A DNA stretch of 64,000 nt from Pseudomonas reactans (GCF_013385825.1 NZ_JACAPG010000021.1:62001-126000); one strand, 5' to 3'; counted from the stretch's first letter, positions 10,489 to 20,501 are shown. Numbers and translations: made by a program. The notes: a model not told the origin generated them from the letters alone.

Positions 10489-10579
10489 TAATACCACTTA
10501 AATACCATGTCAATGCAGTCAAAATGGTGCAGGCATTGGTTGTAGGGCCCCGCAATGGGGCCTGGTATCAAGTGGTATT
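10489..10579 (-). promoter_or_regulatory. paired operator-like repeats in front of the nag cluster
   Basis: Two related sites face each other: TAATACCACTTAAATACCA (10489-10507) and TGGTATCAAGTGGTATTA (10562-10579). Each holds two copies of the half-site AATACCA (or its complement) spaced about one helical turn. They lie 57-147 bp upstream of the regulator start, where autoregulation would be expected. The rest of 10433-10695 shows a 6-bp inverted repeat around another TGGTA (10621-10638) and an AT-rich tract at 10660-10680, but no gene. Confidence 0.6.
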
Positions 10580-10695
10580 AGAGAGGTCTTTATCACGCGC
10601 AGAACTGCGCAGCCCGCGGGGGTGAACTGGTATTCACCGGCGGGCGTTGCCTGAGGCATTAAATTTTTTCGAATTATTTTACGAACGGTACGCGA

Positions 10696-11223
10696 TTACG
10701 GACGAATCTCGATGAGGGTGCCGTCTTTGACCAGGTTCCACACTTCACGCATGTCCACATTGCGCATGCCGATGCAGCCGTCGGTCCAGTCCAGGGTGTG
10801 GAACCACTGTTCCGGGTAATCCTCAGTGTCGGGGGTGCCGTGGATCATGATCATGCTGCCGGGGCTCACGCCTTCACGGCGGGCGCGGGCGGCGTCGCTG
10901 ATGTTCGGGTAGGAGATGTGCATGGCCAGGTTGAAGCGGTCGCTGGTCTTGCGCCAGTCGAGCCAGTAGAGCCCTTCTGGCGTGCGGCGGTCGCCCTCGA
11001 TCAGTTTGTGGCCCTTGGGGTTCTTGCCCAGGGAAATGCGGTAGGTCTTGAACGGCTTGCCGTCGTTGATCAACTGCAATTGATGGGCAGACTTGAGCAC
11101 CAGGACTTTTTCCACAGGCTTGCCGCCCAGGGTTTGCACCGTGGAGGCTGGCGCCAGTGTGGCGAATGATAGGCAGAGCAGAGCAAGCACCCAACGCATC
11201 AAAGACGGTATCCCCAGTGTCAT
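10696..11223 (-). CDS. secreted L,D-transpeptidase (YkuD family)
   Basis: A 175-residue protein with an N-terminal signal segment (LMRWVLALLCLSFATLAPAS) and a YkuD catalytic domain. The catalytic region has HGT (start of the HGTPDTEDYP stretch) and DWTDGCIGMRN, which holds the nucleophilic Cys. Such enzymes form 3-3 peptidoglycan cross-links or link proteins to peptidoglycan in the periplasm. There is no LysM domain, so it is a minimal version. Its ATG overlaps the stop of the upstream Nudix gene (ATGA at 11220-11223), implying translational coupling. ATG at the ninth codon is an alternative start. Confidence 0.9.
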   Translation of the reverse strand: MTLGIPSLMRWVLALLCLSFATLAPASTVQTLGGKPVEKVLVLKSAHQLQLINDGKPFKTYRISLGKNPKGHKLIEGDRRTPEGLYWLDWRKTSDRFNLAMHISYPNISDAARARREGVSPGSMIMIHGTPDTEDYPEQWFHTLDWTDGCIGMRNVDMREVWNLVKDGTLIEIRP

Positions 11224-11768
11224 GGCGCGGGCTTGCCCATCGGCGGCACGGCTTCGCTGCGCACCGGGAACGCCTGTTGCCGACGGTCAGCGAAAAAGTA
11301 TTCCAGGGTACGCCCGACCGTGCGGAAAGCCAGCTCGGACCAAGGAATGTCGGCTTCGTCGAACAGTTGCACCTCAAGGCTCTCGGGGCCAGCGGCAAAG
11401 TCCAGGTCGAGCAGGTCGGCGCGGTAGAAGATATGCACCTGGTTGATGTGCGGCACGTCGATCAGCGTATAGATATTCAAGTTGTGCACGCGGGCGCAGG
11501 CTTCTTCCTGGGTTTCGCGCATGGCGGCCTGTTCCACTGTCTCACCGTTTTCCATGAAGCCGGCGGGCAGGGTCCAGTAACCCAGGCGCGGCTCAATGGC
11601 GCGGCGGCAGAGCAGCACTTTATCGCCCCACACTGGCACGGTGCCGGCGACGATGTTGGGGTTCTGGTAGTGGATGGTCGAGCAGTGATCACACACAAAA
11701 CGCAGGCGGCCGTCGCCTTCGGGGATGCGTTGGGTAACCGGTTTACCGCACTGGCTGCAGAAATTCAT
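11220..11768 (-). CDS. Nudix hydrolase with N-terminal zinc ribbon
   Basis: A 182-residue protein. ATG 11768 is chosen because the family begins MNFCSQCGKPV and AGGAA lies about 8 bases upstream; the open frame further 5' looks non-coding. The N-terminal zinc ribbon has CSQCG and CDHC. The Nudix domain follows; its box GFMENGE...AAMRETQEEACA has the catalytic REtqEE, but Cys replaces the last consensus Gly. Members hydrolyse nucleoside-diphosphate derivatives of unclear identity. It is coupled to the L,D-transpeptidase gene and divergent from another Nudix gene, with 149 bp between. Confidence 0.9.
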   Translation of the reverse strand: MNFCSQCGKPVTQRIPEGDGRLRFVCDHCSTIHYQNPNIVAGTVPVWGDKVLLCRRAIEPRLGYWTLPAGFMENGETVEQAAMRETQEEACARVHNLNIYTLIDVPHINQVHIFYRADLLDLDFAAGPESLEVQLFDEADIPWSELAFRTVGRTLEYFFADRRQQAFPVRSEAVPPMGKPAP

Positions 11769-11917
11769 GCTGGGGTTCCTGGAAAGTGCGTCTATCTTGG
11801 CGTGACGGGCAGGGCGCTGCAACAAGTTGTCGTTTAGCGACACGGCGCGGGTTTTGGGGTTGGGCACCCGCGAGCTTTGGTGCATGATGCAAGGTAGCCA
11901 ACAGACCGAGATGACTC

Positions 11918-12520
11918 ATGCTGGACGAGCTACTTCGCCGGGTAAGCAATCACACTCCCCACACCCTGGAGACCGACGGGCGTTTCCCCGAGGCCGCGGT
12001 GCTGGTACCGATCACCCGCAGTGACGAACCTGAGCTGATCCTGACCCTGCGCGCCAGTGGCCTGTCGACCCATGGTGGCGAAGTGGCCTTTCCCGGCGGG
12101 CGCCGTGACCCCGAAGACCCGGACCTGATTTTCACCGCGCTACGTGAAGCGGAAGAAGAGATCGGCCTGCCACCCGGCCTGGTGGAAGTCATCGGACCAC
12201 TGAGCCCATTGATCTCCCTGCATGGCATTCGGGTTACGCCGTATGTCGGCGTCATCCCCGATTACGTCGAATACCTGGCCAACGATGCCGAAATTGCCGC
12301 CGTCTTCAGCGTGCCTTTGGACTTCTTCCGACAGGACCCGCGCGAACATACCCACAGGATCGATTACCAGGGCCGAAGTTGGTATGTGCCCAGCTATCGA
12401 TTCGGCGAATACAAAATCTGGGGGCTGACGGCGATCATGATCGTCGAGTTGATCAACCTGCTCTATGACGATGCCAAGATCAGCCTGCACCAACCACCCA
12501 AGAGTTTCATCAACATCTAA
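11918..12520 (+). CDS. Nudix CoA pyrophosphatase-like protein
   Basis: A 200-residue protein of the NudL/YeaB type that cleaves CoA to 3',5'-ADP and phosphopantetheine. Seen in the sequence are the CoA-type stretch LTLRASGLSTHGGEVAFPGG, which leads straight into the Nudix box with REAEEEIGL, and a C-terminal aromatic YKIWGLTA region. Length fits the family. It is the first of three same-strand genes with the carbonic anhydrase and DUF1289 genes. Confidence 0.9.
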   Translation: MLDELLRRVSNHTPHTLETDGRFPEAAVLVPITRSDEPELILTLRASGLSTHGGEVAFPGGRRDPEDPDLIFTALREAEEEIGLPPGLVEVIGPLSPLISLHGIRVTPYVGVIPDYVEYLANDAEIAAVFSVPLDFFRQDPREHTHRIDYQGRSWYVPSYRFGEYKIWGLTAIMIVELINLLYDDAKISLHQPPKSFINI

Positions 12521-12556
12521 GCCATCGCTTGAATGGCAACGCCGTGAGGAAACACC

Positions 12557-13077
<521 letters not shown>

Positions 13078-13081
<4 letters not shown>

Positions 13082-13293
13082 ACCCGATTGAACGCCCCGT
13101 CGCCTCGCCGTGCGTGAGCATTTGTGCGCTGGACGATGACGACATTTGTACTGGCTGCCAGCGCACGGTGGATGAGATCACGCGTTGGAGCCGCATGGAT
13201 AACGCCGAGCGCCGGATGGTGTTGGGGTTGTGTCATGAGCGGGCGAAAGCGAGTGGGTTGGTGTTTATGGTTTCGGGGAAATCCGGCGCCTGA
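13078..13293 (+). CDS. DUF1289 family small cysteine-rich protein
   Basis: A 71-residue protein with the DUF1289 pattern [20 protein letters not shown], in which CxxxC and CxxC suggest metal binding, followed by EITRW and a short helix. Function is unknown. It is translationally coupled to the upstream carbonic anhydrase-like gene by a 4-base overlap. A REPIN starts 10 bases after its stop. Confidence 0.9.
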
Positions 13294-13303
13294 GTGCTAT
13301 CCC

Positions 13304-13405
13304 CTGTAGGAGCGAGCTTGCTCGCGAAAAACTCGATGACACCGCGTATAGTCAGGTACCCCGCGTAATCGTTAATGTTTTTCGCGAGCACGCTCGCTCC
13401 TACAG
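13304..13405. repeat. REPIN, GCGAGC family
   Basis: Inverted REP units: TAGGAGCGAGCTTGCTCGCG on the left, and its slightly diverged complement ending CGCTCGCTCCTACAG on the right. The loop resembles those of the REPINs at 37468, 39329, 45358 and 48232 (shared GCGT...TCGTTAA/TTGACG). It fills the gap before the VUT gene. Confidence 0.93.
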
Positions 13406-13416
13406 GTTTTCGCCCC

Positions 13417-13884
13417 ATGCTCTTCCTGATCGCCTACATCAGCAGCGTCGTGCTGATCAACTTCGCCTTCTCCACCGCCCCGCACTTGGATGTCATCTGG
13501 TCCGCTTGGGGTGGCCTGGTCTTTATCCTGCGCGACATGGTGCAAACCCGCTTCGGCCACGGTGCGATCATCGCCATGCTGGCTGCGCTGGTGCTGTCGT
13601 ATGTCACGTCCGACCCAGCCATCGCCCTGGCCAGCGCCACGGCGTTCGCGGTGTCCGAGTGCATCGACTGGCTGGTGTTCAGCATCACCAAGCGCCCGCT
13701 ACACGACCGCCTGTGGATAAGTTCGGCGCTGAGCATTCCCCTCGATACCTTTATCTTCTTCGGCCTGATTGGTGCGTTGACCCCTGCGGTCGCCGGCACC
13801 GCGCTGGTGTCGAAATTCGCCGGGGTCACGGTGGTGTGGTTGATCATGGCTTGGCGCATCCGCAAGCGCGCCGTCGCCAACTGA
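13417..13884 (+). CDS. VUT-family membrane transporter (short form)
   Basis: A 155-residue membrane protein with about five hydrophobic helices and the segment SECIDWLVFSITKRP characteristic of VUT/YhhQ-type transporters. YhhQ imports queuosine precursors in E. coli; this shorter Pseudomonas form is only presumed to act similarly. ATG 13417 (MLFLIAYISSVV) is used because the longer open frame would translate the REPIN just upstream. It ends 69 bp before purT. Confidence 0.78.
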   Translation: MLFLIAYISSVVLINFAFSTAPHLDVIWSAWGGLVFILRDMVQTRFGHGAIIAMLAALVLSYVTSDPAIALASATAFAVSECIDWLVFSITKRPLHDRLWISSALSIPLDTFIFFGLIGALTPAVAGTALVSKFAGVTVVWLIMAWRIRKRAVAN

Positions 13885-13953
13885 GGCCAATTGCTGCAGT
13901 TCATGTAAAATGCCGGCCTTTCTCCCAATGATCCGCTCCCCTGAGGACCTGAG

Positions 13954-15135
13954 ATGACCCGAATCGGAACTCCATTGTCGCCAACCGCGACCCGCGTTTT
14001 GCTGTGTGGCTGCGGTGAGCTGGGCAAGGAAGTGGTAATCGAACTGCAACGCCTGGGCGTTGAAGTGATTGCCGTGGATCGCTACGCCAACGCGCCGGCC
14101 ATGCAGGTGGCGCACCGTAGCCACGTAATCAACATGCTCGACGGTGCTGCGTTGCGTGCGGTGATCGAGGCCGAGAAACCGCACTTCATCGTGCCGGAAA
14201 TCGAAGCCATCGCCACCGCCACCCTGGTCGAGCTGGAAGCCGAAGGCTTTACCGTGATCCCGACCGCACGCGCCACTTCGCTGACCATGAACCGCGAAGG
14301 CATCCGCCGCCTGGCCGCTGAAGAGCTGGACCTGCCGACCTCGCCGTACCACTTCGCCGATACTTTCGAAGACTACAGCAAGGCCGTGCAAGACCTGGGC
14401 TTCCCGTGCGTGGTCAAGCCGGTGATGAGTTCGTCGGGCAAGGGCCAGAGCCTGCTACGCAGCGCTGATGACGTGCAGAAAGCCTGGGATTACGCCCAGG
14501 AAGGTGGCCGTGCCGGTAAAGGCCGCGTGATCATCGAAGGCTTTATCGATTTCGACTACGAAATCACCCTGTTGACCGTACGCCACATTGGCGGCACCAC
14601 GTTCTGTGCGCCGGTTGGTCACCGTCAGGAGAAGGGCGACTACCAGGAATCCTGGCAGCCGCAGGCCATGAGCCCGATTGCCTTGGCCGAATCCGAGCGC
14701 GTCGCCAAAGCGGTGACCGAGGCCCTGGGCGGTCGTGGTCTGTTTGGCGTTGAGCTGTTCATCAAGGGTGATCAGGTGTGGTTCAGCGAAGTCTCGCCGC
14801 GCCCGCATGACACCGGTTTGGTGACCTTGATTTCTCAGGACCTGTCGCAGTTTGCCCTGCACGCTCGCGCCATCTTGGGCTTGCCGATCCCGTTGATCCG
14901 TCAGTTCGGGCCTTCGGCCTCGGCGGTGATCCTGGTAGAAGGCCAGTCGACCCAGACTGCGTTCGCCAACCTCGGCGCTGCGCTGAGCGAGCCGGATACG
15001 GCGTTGCGTCTGTTTGGTAAACCGGAAGTGAATGGCCAGCGTCGGATGGGTGTGGCGTTGGCGCGGGATGAGTCGATTGAAGCGGCTCGTGCTAAAGCGA
15101 CCCGTGCTTCGAAGGCTGTTGTAGTAGAGCTGTAA
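13954..15135 (+). CDS. purT: formate-dependent phosphoribosylglycinamide formyltransferase
   Basis: An ATP-grasp enzyme that formylates GAR with formate and ATP, an alternative to PurN in the third purine step. The 393-residue length is standard. The N-terminal dinucleotide-like [10 protein letters not shown] is followed by ATP-grasp motifs [17 protein letters not shown] (lysine and loop) and [14 protein letters not shown], then the metal site FGVELF...[10 protein letters not shown]. The frame is intact. It stands alone, followed by a REPIN. Confidence 0.96.
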   Translation: MTRIGTPLSPTATRVLLCGCGELGKEVVIELQRLGVEVIAVDRYANAPAMQVAHRSHVINMLDGAALRAVIEAEKPHFIVPEIEAIATATLVELEAEGFTVIPTARATSLTMNREGIRRLAAEELDLPTSPYHFADTFEDYSKAVQDLGFPCVVKPVMSSSGKGQSLLRSADDVQKAWDYAQEGGRAGKGRVIIEGFIDFDYEITLLTVRHIGGTTFCAPVGHRQEKGDYQESWQPQAMSPIALAESERVAKAVTEALGGRGLFGVELFIKGDQVWFSEVSPRPHDTGLVTLISQDLSQFALHARAILGLPIPLIRQFGPSASAVILVEGQSTQTAFANLGAALSEPDTALRLFGKPEVNGQRRMGVALARDESIEAARAKATRASKAVVVEL

Positions 15136-15146
15136 CCGCGTCGCGT

Positions 15147-15222
15147 CTATCGCCGGCAAGCCAGCTCCTACAATTTGAATTGTGAATACCCTCAAATGTA
15201 GGAGCCGGCTTGCCGGCGATAG
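15147..15222. repeat. REPIN, GCCGGC family
   Basis: Left unit CTATCGCCGGCAAGCCAGCT and right unit TAGGAGCCGGCTTGCCGGC in inverted orientation, between the convergent purT and MHS transporter genes. Confidence 0.92.
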
Positions 15223-15229
15223 CGGTCTA

Positions 15230-16543
15230 TCAGGCGACCTTGTTCAAATCATTATCCCGCGTCTCTTTCAGGCACAGCACAGCAATCAAGCTGAGCAACG
15301 CTGCCGCCGACACATACCCGCCGACATAACTCAGCCCACCCATCGCCACTAGCTTGGTCGCGAAAAACGGTGCGGCCGACGCGCCGACAATCCCACCCAG
15401 GTTATACGCCGCCGAAGCGCCGGTATAACGCACACGAGTCGGGAACAGTTCCGGCAGCATGGCGCCCATCGGCGCGAAGGTCACGCCCATCAGGAACAGC
15501 TCCAAGGCCAGGAACAGCGCTACGGCCCAGGTCGAACCGTGGGTCAACAGCGGCTCCATGGTGAAGCCCGACAGGATTGCCAGGATCGCGCCGACGATCA
15601 GCACCGGCTTGCGCCCGTAGCGGTCGCTGGCCAAGGCCGCCAATGGCGTCGCCAGGCCCATGAACAGCACCGCAAAGCACAGCAGGCCGAGGAAGGTCTC
15701 GCGGCTGTAGCCCAAGGTTGAAACGCCGTAACTCAGGGAGAATGCAGTGGTGATGTAGAACAGCGCATAACACACCACCATCGATGCAGCGCCCAGCAAC
15801 ACCGGCAGCCAATGCTGGCTGAACAATTCCACCAGCGGCACCTTGACCGGCGCTTCCTTGGCGACGGCGTTGGCGAACACTGGTGTCTCGTGCAGTTTCA
15901 GCCGTGCATACAGGCCAACCATCACCAGCGCAGCGCTGAGGATGAACGGGATGCGCCAGCCCCAGCTGCGGAATTGTTCGTCGTTCAGGCTCATGGCCAG
16001 GATCAGGAACAAGCCGTTGGCGGCCAGGAAGCCGATCGAAGGGCCCAGCTGCGGGAACATGCCGAACCAGGCGCGTTTGCCTTTGGGCGCGTTCTCGGTC
16101 GCCAGCAGCGCCGCGCCGCCCCATTCACCGCCCAAGCCCAGGCCCTGGCCGAAGCGCAGTACACACAACAAGATCGGCGCCCAGGCCCCGATGCTGTCAT
16201 AGCCGGGCAGCAAGCCAATCAGTGTGGTACATACGCCCATCAGCAGTAGCGAAGCCACCAGTGTGGATTTGCGCCCAATGCGGTCGCCGAAGTGGCCGAA
16301 CAGCGCTGAGCCCAGCGGGCGGGCGATGAAGGCGATACCGAAGGTGAGGAATGACGCCAGCATCTGTGCGGTGCCAGAGGTCTGCGGGAAGAACACCGGG
16401 CCGATCACCAGCGCAGCAGCCGTGGCGTAGATATAGAAGTCGTAGAACTCGATGGCGGTGCCGACGATGCTCGCCGTGGCGACCCGTGCAGTCGAGTTGG
16501 TCGGGGCGGCGGCGGGCGCGGCCTCGTTGTAGGTGGTGCTCAT
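15230..16543 (-). CDS. MFS transporter, metabolite:H+ symporter (MHS) family
   Basis: A 437-residue, 12-helix inner-membrane permease. MHS signatures include GTAIEFYDFYIYATAAAL in helix 1, FGHFGDRIGRKSTL in the loop after helix 2, and FGQGLGLGGEWGGAALL in helix 4-5. Relatives carry shikimate, citrate, alpha-ketoglutarate or proline/betaine; the substrate cannot be assigned. ATG 16543 (MSTTYNE) is preferred because AGGG lies about 8 bases upstream; an in-frame ATG at 16564 is possible. The 222 bp between this start and the next gene (16544-16765) hold no feature I can support. Confidence 0.88.
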   Translation of the reverse strand: MSTTYNEAAPAAAPTNSTARVATASIVGTAIEFYDFYIYATAAALVIGPVFFPQTSGTAQMLASFLTFGIAFIARPLGSALFGHFGDRIGRKSTLVASLLLMGVCTTLIGLLPGYDSIGAWAPILLCVLRFGQGLGLGGEWGGAALLATENAPKGKRAWFGMFPQLGPSIGFLAANGLFLILAMSLNDEQFRSWGWRIPFILSAALVMVGLYARLKLHETPVFANAVAKEAPVKVPLVELFSQHWLPVLLGAASMVVCYALFYITTAFSLSYGVSTLGYSRETFLGLLCFAVLFMGLATPLAALASDRYGRKPVLIVGAILAILSGFTMEPLLTHGSTWAVALFLALELFLMGVTFAPMGAMLPELFPTRVRYTGASAAYNLGGIVGASAAPFFATKLVAMGGLSYVGGYVSAAALLSLIAVLCLKETRDNDLNKVA

Positions 16544-16765
16544 GGTGGTGTCCCTGATGGTCATTGCGCGTTTGGACGCGGATTATTATTGGTCGAACAC
16601 CCATGGATCAGGGTTGTGCGCGGGCAGGCTCGGGATGGGAGCGAACACCGGTCAGACACGATAAAGCGGTGCCTGGACACGCTGGGTGCGGGTAGCACGC
16701 GGTCGGGCGCGGCTCTGGTAAGCCGTCCCGATTATAGGAAGGGGTTTGCGGATCCAACAAGGGGG

Positions 16766-18004
16766 TTAAACGGCGACCGGCATCCGGCTGGTGTGCCAGA
16801 TCAGCACCTTGCTGACGCGGTTGTCCTCGGTCTCGAGGATTTCCAGGCGGTAGCGCCCGATTTTCAGGCACACCGCGCAATCGGGAATGGTCTCCAGCGC
16901 TTCGGTGACCAGGCCGTTGAGGGTCTTGGGGCCGTCACTGGGCAGGTGCCAGTTCAGGCTTTTATTCAGCTCGCGGATCGAGGCGGCGCCATCGATGATG
17001 TAGCGGCCGTCTGGCTGGGGCTCGATATGCGGGTTGTCGGCACTCTGCTCGCTTTCGAATTCACCGACGATTTCTTCGAGGATATCTTCCAGGGTCACGA
17101 TACCCAGCACTTCGCCGTATTCATCCACCACCATGCCCAGGCGGCGCTGCTGCTTGTGGAAGTTCAGCAGTTGCAGTTGCAGGGGTGTGCTTTCGGGGAC
17201 GAAGTAGGGCTCGTGGCAGGCGGCGAGCAAGGCCTCTTTGGTCAGGCTGGCGTCGGGCAGCAGGTGTTGGATCTGCCGGGTATTGAGCACCGCCTGGACC
17301 TGGTTGATGTCGCTGTGAAACACCGGCAGGCGCGTGCGCTGGGAGGTGCGCAGTTGCTCAATGATTTCTTCGATCGAGTCATCCAGGTTGATGCCGTCCA
17401 CTTCACTGCGCGGCACCAGGATGTCGTTGACGGTGATGTTGTCCAGGGCGTGGATTCCGGGCATGCCAGGGGTGCGGCTTTCGTCGGATTCGGCTTCCGG
17501 CTCGTCGTCATGGTCGGGCAGCGGTTCGTCGCTCTTTTTCACGATGCCGGACTTGCGTGCGAACGGGCGCAGCAGCAACAGGCTGATGCCATTGAGCAGC
17601 CAGGCCAGCGGGTAGAGGATTTTCAGCGGCACGCCCAGCAGCGTATTACCAAAGCCCAGCACGGCCTGAGGATGGCGGACGGCGAGGGCGCGGGGCAGGT
17701 AATCGGCCAGTATCAACAGGATCGCGCAGGAAATCATCCAGCCCAGCCAAGGCCCATTCTGCGCCCAGGCATAGATAGCCAGCAGCGTGCAGAGGATCAC
17801 CACGGCGGCGCGACACAGGCTGTTGCACAGGATCAGGCTGTTACGCGGAAAGCTCAGACGGGCGGCGGCCTTGTCGCCCTGGCGTGTGCCGGGGCGCAGG
17901 GCCAGCAGGTGTTGTTGCGCGGCTTCGATGGCGGTGAACAGTGCGGCCCATAGGACCAGCAGGGCGATTACCGCGAGCATCGGCTCCAGGGGCAAGTTGT
18001 CCAT
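16766..18004 (-). CDS. CNNM/CorC-family membrane protein with CBS domains
   Basis: A 412-residue protein with an N-terminal DUF21/CNNM membrane domain (helices within 1-150), a charged linker, a CBS pair (about 185-310: VNDILVPRSEVDGI, RRLGMVVDEYGEVLGIVTLEDILEEIVGE) and a C-terminal CorC/HlyC domain (330-405). Members are linked to magnesium/cobalt export or resistance. Starting 12 bp after the CcsA-like gene and sharing its direction matches the conserved cluster with ffh seen across gamma-proteobacteria. Confidence 0.92.
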   Translation of the reverse strand: MDNLPLEPMLAVIALLVLWAALFTAIEAAQQHLLALRPGTRQGDKAAARLSFPRNSLILCNSLCRAAVVILCTLLAIYAWAQNGPWLGWMISCAILLILADYLPRALAVRHPQAVLGFGNTLLGVPLKILYPLAWLLNGISLLLLRPFARKSGIVKKSDEPLPDHDDEPEAESDESRTPGMPGIHALDNITVNDILVPRSEVDGINLDDSIEEIIEQLRTSQRTRLPVFHSDINQVQAVLNTRQIQHLLPDASLTKEALLAACHEPYFVPESTPLQLQLLNFHKQQRRLGMVVDEYGEVLGIVTLEDILEEIVGEFESEQSADNPHIEPQPDGRYIIDGAASIRELNKSLNWHLPSDGPKTLNGLVTEALETIPDCAVCLKIGRYRLEILETEDNRVSKVLIWHTSRMPVAV

Positions 18005-18016
18005 GATGGCTGCCCG

Positions 18017-18829
18017 TCAGATATGCAGGATGTATTCGCGGACCAGCTTGCTGCCGAAATAGGCCAGCATCAGCAGGCAGAAACCGGCCAGGGTCCAGCG
18101 GATCGCCTTGTGCCCCCGCCATCCGAGGCGGTTGCGGCCCCACAGCAACACGCTGAACACCACCCAGGCCAGGCACGCCAGCAGGGTTTTGTGCACCAGG
18201 TGCTGGGCGAACAGGTTTTCGACGAACAGCCAGCCGGAGATCAGCGACAGCGACAGCAGCGTCCAACCGGCCCACAGGAAGCCGAAGAGCAGGCTTTCCA
18301 TGGTTTGCAGCGGCGGGAAGTTCTTGATCAGCCCCGAAGGGTGCTTGTGCTTGAGCTGGTGGTCCTGCAGCAGCAGGAGCAGGGCCTGGAACACCGCGAT
18401 GGTGAACATGCCGTAGGCCAGGATCGACAGCAGGATATGCGCGAGGATGCCCGGTTCTTCATCAATCACCTGCACCGTGCCGGTCGGAGCGAATTGCGCC
18501 ATCAGCACGGTCAGCATGCCCAGCGGGAACAGCAGCACCAGCAGGTTCTCGACCGGAATCCGGTAGCAGGCCAGCAGTGTCAATGCGATGACAGCGGCCG
18601 CGATCAGGCTGGCGGCGCTGAAAAAATCCAGGCCCAGGCCGACGGGCGTCATCAAATGGGTAAACAGGCTGGCAGCATGGGCTAGCAGGGCGAGGACGCC
18701 AAGGCCGACGAGCAGGCGTTTGTCCGCCTTGGCGCCTTGGGCCAGACGAGTGCCCTGATAAAGAGTCGCAGCGGCATACAAAAGGGCGGCGGCGAGGCTG
18801 GGTAGCAAACTGGGTGACAAAGGGAGCAT
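18017..18829 (-). CDS. CcsA/YpjD-like cytochrome c assembly-type membrane protein
   Basis: A 270-residue protein with about eight hydrophobic helices and the CcsA/CcmC-type core. ATG 18829 (MLPLSPSLLPS) follows AGGA and gives the usual family length; the longer frame adds a non-hydrophobic leader. The E. coli homologue YpjD is also next to ffh, and its exact role is not firmly known. It is divergent from ffh, with 234 bp between the two starts. Confidence 0.85.
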   Translation of the reverse strand: MLPLSPSLLPSLAAALLYAAATLYQGTRLAQGAKADKRLLVGLGVLALLAHAASLFTHLMTPVGLGLDFFSAASLIAAAVIALTLLACYRIPVENLLVLLFPLGMLTVLMAQFAPTGTVQVIDEEPGILAHILLSILAYGMFTIAVFQALLLLLQDHQLKHKHPSGLIKNFPPLQTMESLLFGFLWAGWTLLSLSLISGWLFVENLFAQHLVHKTLLACLAWVVFSVLLWGRNRLGWRGHKAIRWTLAGFCLLMLAYFGSKLVREYILHI

Positions 18830-18911
18830 AAATCCTGTTAGGCAAGCCCGAAAGGCGCTGAGTTTGGCATACCCCCGCGTAACACGAAAGACTCTCAAGC
18901 CAGACAGCGGG

Positions 18912-18939
18912 TGTGCATGGCGGCAGTCTTCGCTATAAT
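18912..18939 (+). promoter_or_regulatory. probable sigma70 promoter of ffh
   Basis: A perfect -10 TATAAT (18934-18939) is preceded at 16 bp by a partial -35 TGTGCA (18912-18917). It lies 125 bp upstream of the ffh start, in the divergent ypjD-ffh spacer. Confidence 0.6.
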
Positions 18940-19063
18940 CCGCGACCTGCCCACGCCGCAGGCTCGCCGAGCGCTGTTTTTAATAGCGATTTACCACAGC
19001 CTGGGCCGTCATTACCTCGGTCTACCACTGCATTTCGATGAGTAGGGCCTGAAAGGATCGCGC

Positions 19064-20440
19064 ATGTTTGAAAATCTGACTGACCGTCTCTCGCAGACGC
19101 TGCGCCATGTCACCGGCAAGGCCAAGCTGACCGAGGACAATATTAAAGACACCCTGCGTGAAGTGCGCATGGCATTGCTGGAAGCCGACGTCGCCTTGCC
19201 GGTGGTGAAGGACTTCGTCAACTCGGTCAAAGAGCGCGCGGTGGGCACCGAAGTGTCCCGCAGCCTGACCCCCGGCCAGGCGTTTGTGAAGATCGTCCAG
19301 GCCGAACTCGAAAGCCTGATGGGCGCGGCCAACGAAGATTTGAACCTCAGCGCCGTGCCACCGGCCGTGGTGCTGATGGCCGGTCTGCAAGGTGCGGGTA
19401 AGACCACCACCGCCGGCAAGCTGGCGCGCTTCCTTAAAGAGCGCAAGAAGAAGTCCGTGATGGTGGTGTCGGCTGACGTTTACCGTCCGGCCGCTATCAA
19501 ACAGCTGGAAATGCTCGCCGGCGAAGTGGGCGTAACCTTCTTCCCGTCCGACCTGAGCCAGAAGCCGGTCGACATCGCCAACGCGGCTATTAAAGAAGCC
19601 AAGCTGAAATTCATCGACGTGGTCATCGTCGATACCGCCGGTCGCCTGCACATCGACGAAGAGATGATGGGCGAGATCAAGGCGCTGCATGCTGCGATCA
19701 ACCCGGTCGAGACGCTGTTCGTGGTCGACGCCATGACCGGCCAGGATGCGGCCAACACCGCCAAGGCCTTCGGCGACGCGTTGCCGCTGACCGGCGTGAT
19801 CCTGACCAAGGTCGACGGTGACGCCCGTGGCGGTGCCGCGCTGTCGGTACGTGCCATCACCGGCAAGCCGATCAAGTTCATCGGTATGGGCGAGAAAAGC
19901 GAAGCGCTCGAACCGTTCCATCCGGAGCGTATCGCTTCGCGCATCCTCGGCATGGGCGACGTGCTCAGCCTGATCGAGCAGGCCGAAGCCACGCTCGACA
20001 AGGACAAGGCCGACAAGCTTGCTAAAAAGCTGAAGAAGGGCAAGGGCTTCGACCTCGAAGACTTCCGTGACCAGCTGCAACAAATGAAGAATATGGGCGG
20101 CCTTGGCGGCCTGATGGACAAGCTGCCGAACATCGGCGGTGTGAACCTGGCGCAGATGGGCAATGCCCAAGGCGCGGCAGAGAAGCAGTTCAAGCAGATG
20201 GAAGCCATCATCAACTCCATGACCCCGGCCGAGCGCCGCGACCCTGAGCTGATCAGCGGTTCGCGCAAACGTCGGATCGCCATGGGTTCCGGCACCCAGG
20301 TGCAGGACATCGGTCGCTTGATCAAGCAGCACAAGCAGATGCAGAAGATGATGAAGAAATTCTCCGCAAAAGGCGGAATGGCCAAGATGATGCGCGGCAT
20401 GGGCGGTATGTTGCCCGGCGGCGGCATGCCGAAAATGTAA
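19064..20440 (+). CDS. ffh: signal recognition particle protein Ffh
   Basis: The SRP GTPase, which with 4.5S RNA targets nascent membrane proteins to FtsY. The 458 residues comprise the N domain (1-85), the G domain with P-loop GLQGAGKTTTAGKLA, DTAGRLHIDEE and TKVDGDARGG, and the methionine-rich M domain (about 320-458) ending GMGGMLPGGGMPKM. SGSRKRRIAMGSG is the RNA-binding segment. The chain is complete. The 4.5S RNA gene is not in this window. Confidence 0.97.
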   Translation: MFENLTDRLSQTLRHVTGKAKLTEDNIKDTLREVRMALLEADVALPVVKDFVNSVKERAVGTEVSRSLTPGQAFVKIVQAELESLMGAANEDLNLSAVPPAVVLMAGLQGAGKTTTAGKLARFLKERKKKSVMVVSADVYRPAAIKQLEMLAGEVGVTFFPSDLSQKPVDIANAAIKEAKLKFIDVVIVDTAGRLHIDEEMMGEIKALHAAINPVETLFVVDAMTGQDAANTAKAFGDALPLTGVILTKVDGDARGGAALSVRAITGKPIKFIGMGEKSEALEPFHPERIASRILGMGDVLSLIEQAEATLDKDKADKLAKKLKKGKGFDLEDFRDQLQQMKNMGGLGGLMDKLPNIGGVNLAQMGNAQGAAEKQFKQMEAIINSMTPAERRDPELISGSRKRRIAMGSGTQVQDIGRLIKQHKQMQKMMKKFSAKGGMAKMMRGMGGMLPGGGMPKM

Positions 20441-20501
20441 AGTATTCGAGCGGGAGCCCAGCTCCTGCTCCGACCCACAGGGACGTGGGATCTCCAGCAA
20501 A

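Noticed and set aside
11769-11885. N-terminal extension of the zinc-ribbon Nudix protein
   Set aside because: The family starts at MNFCSQCG and a ribosome binding site is placed for ATG 11768.
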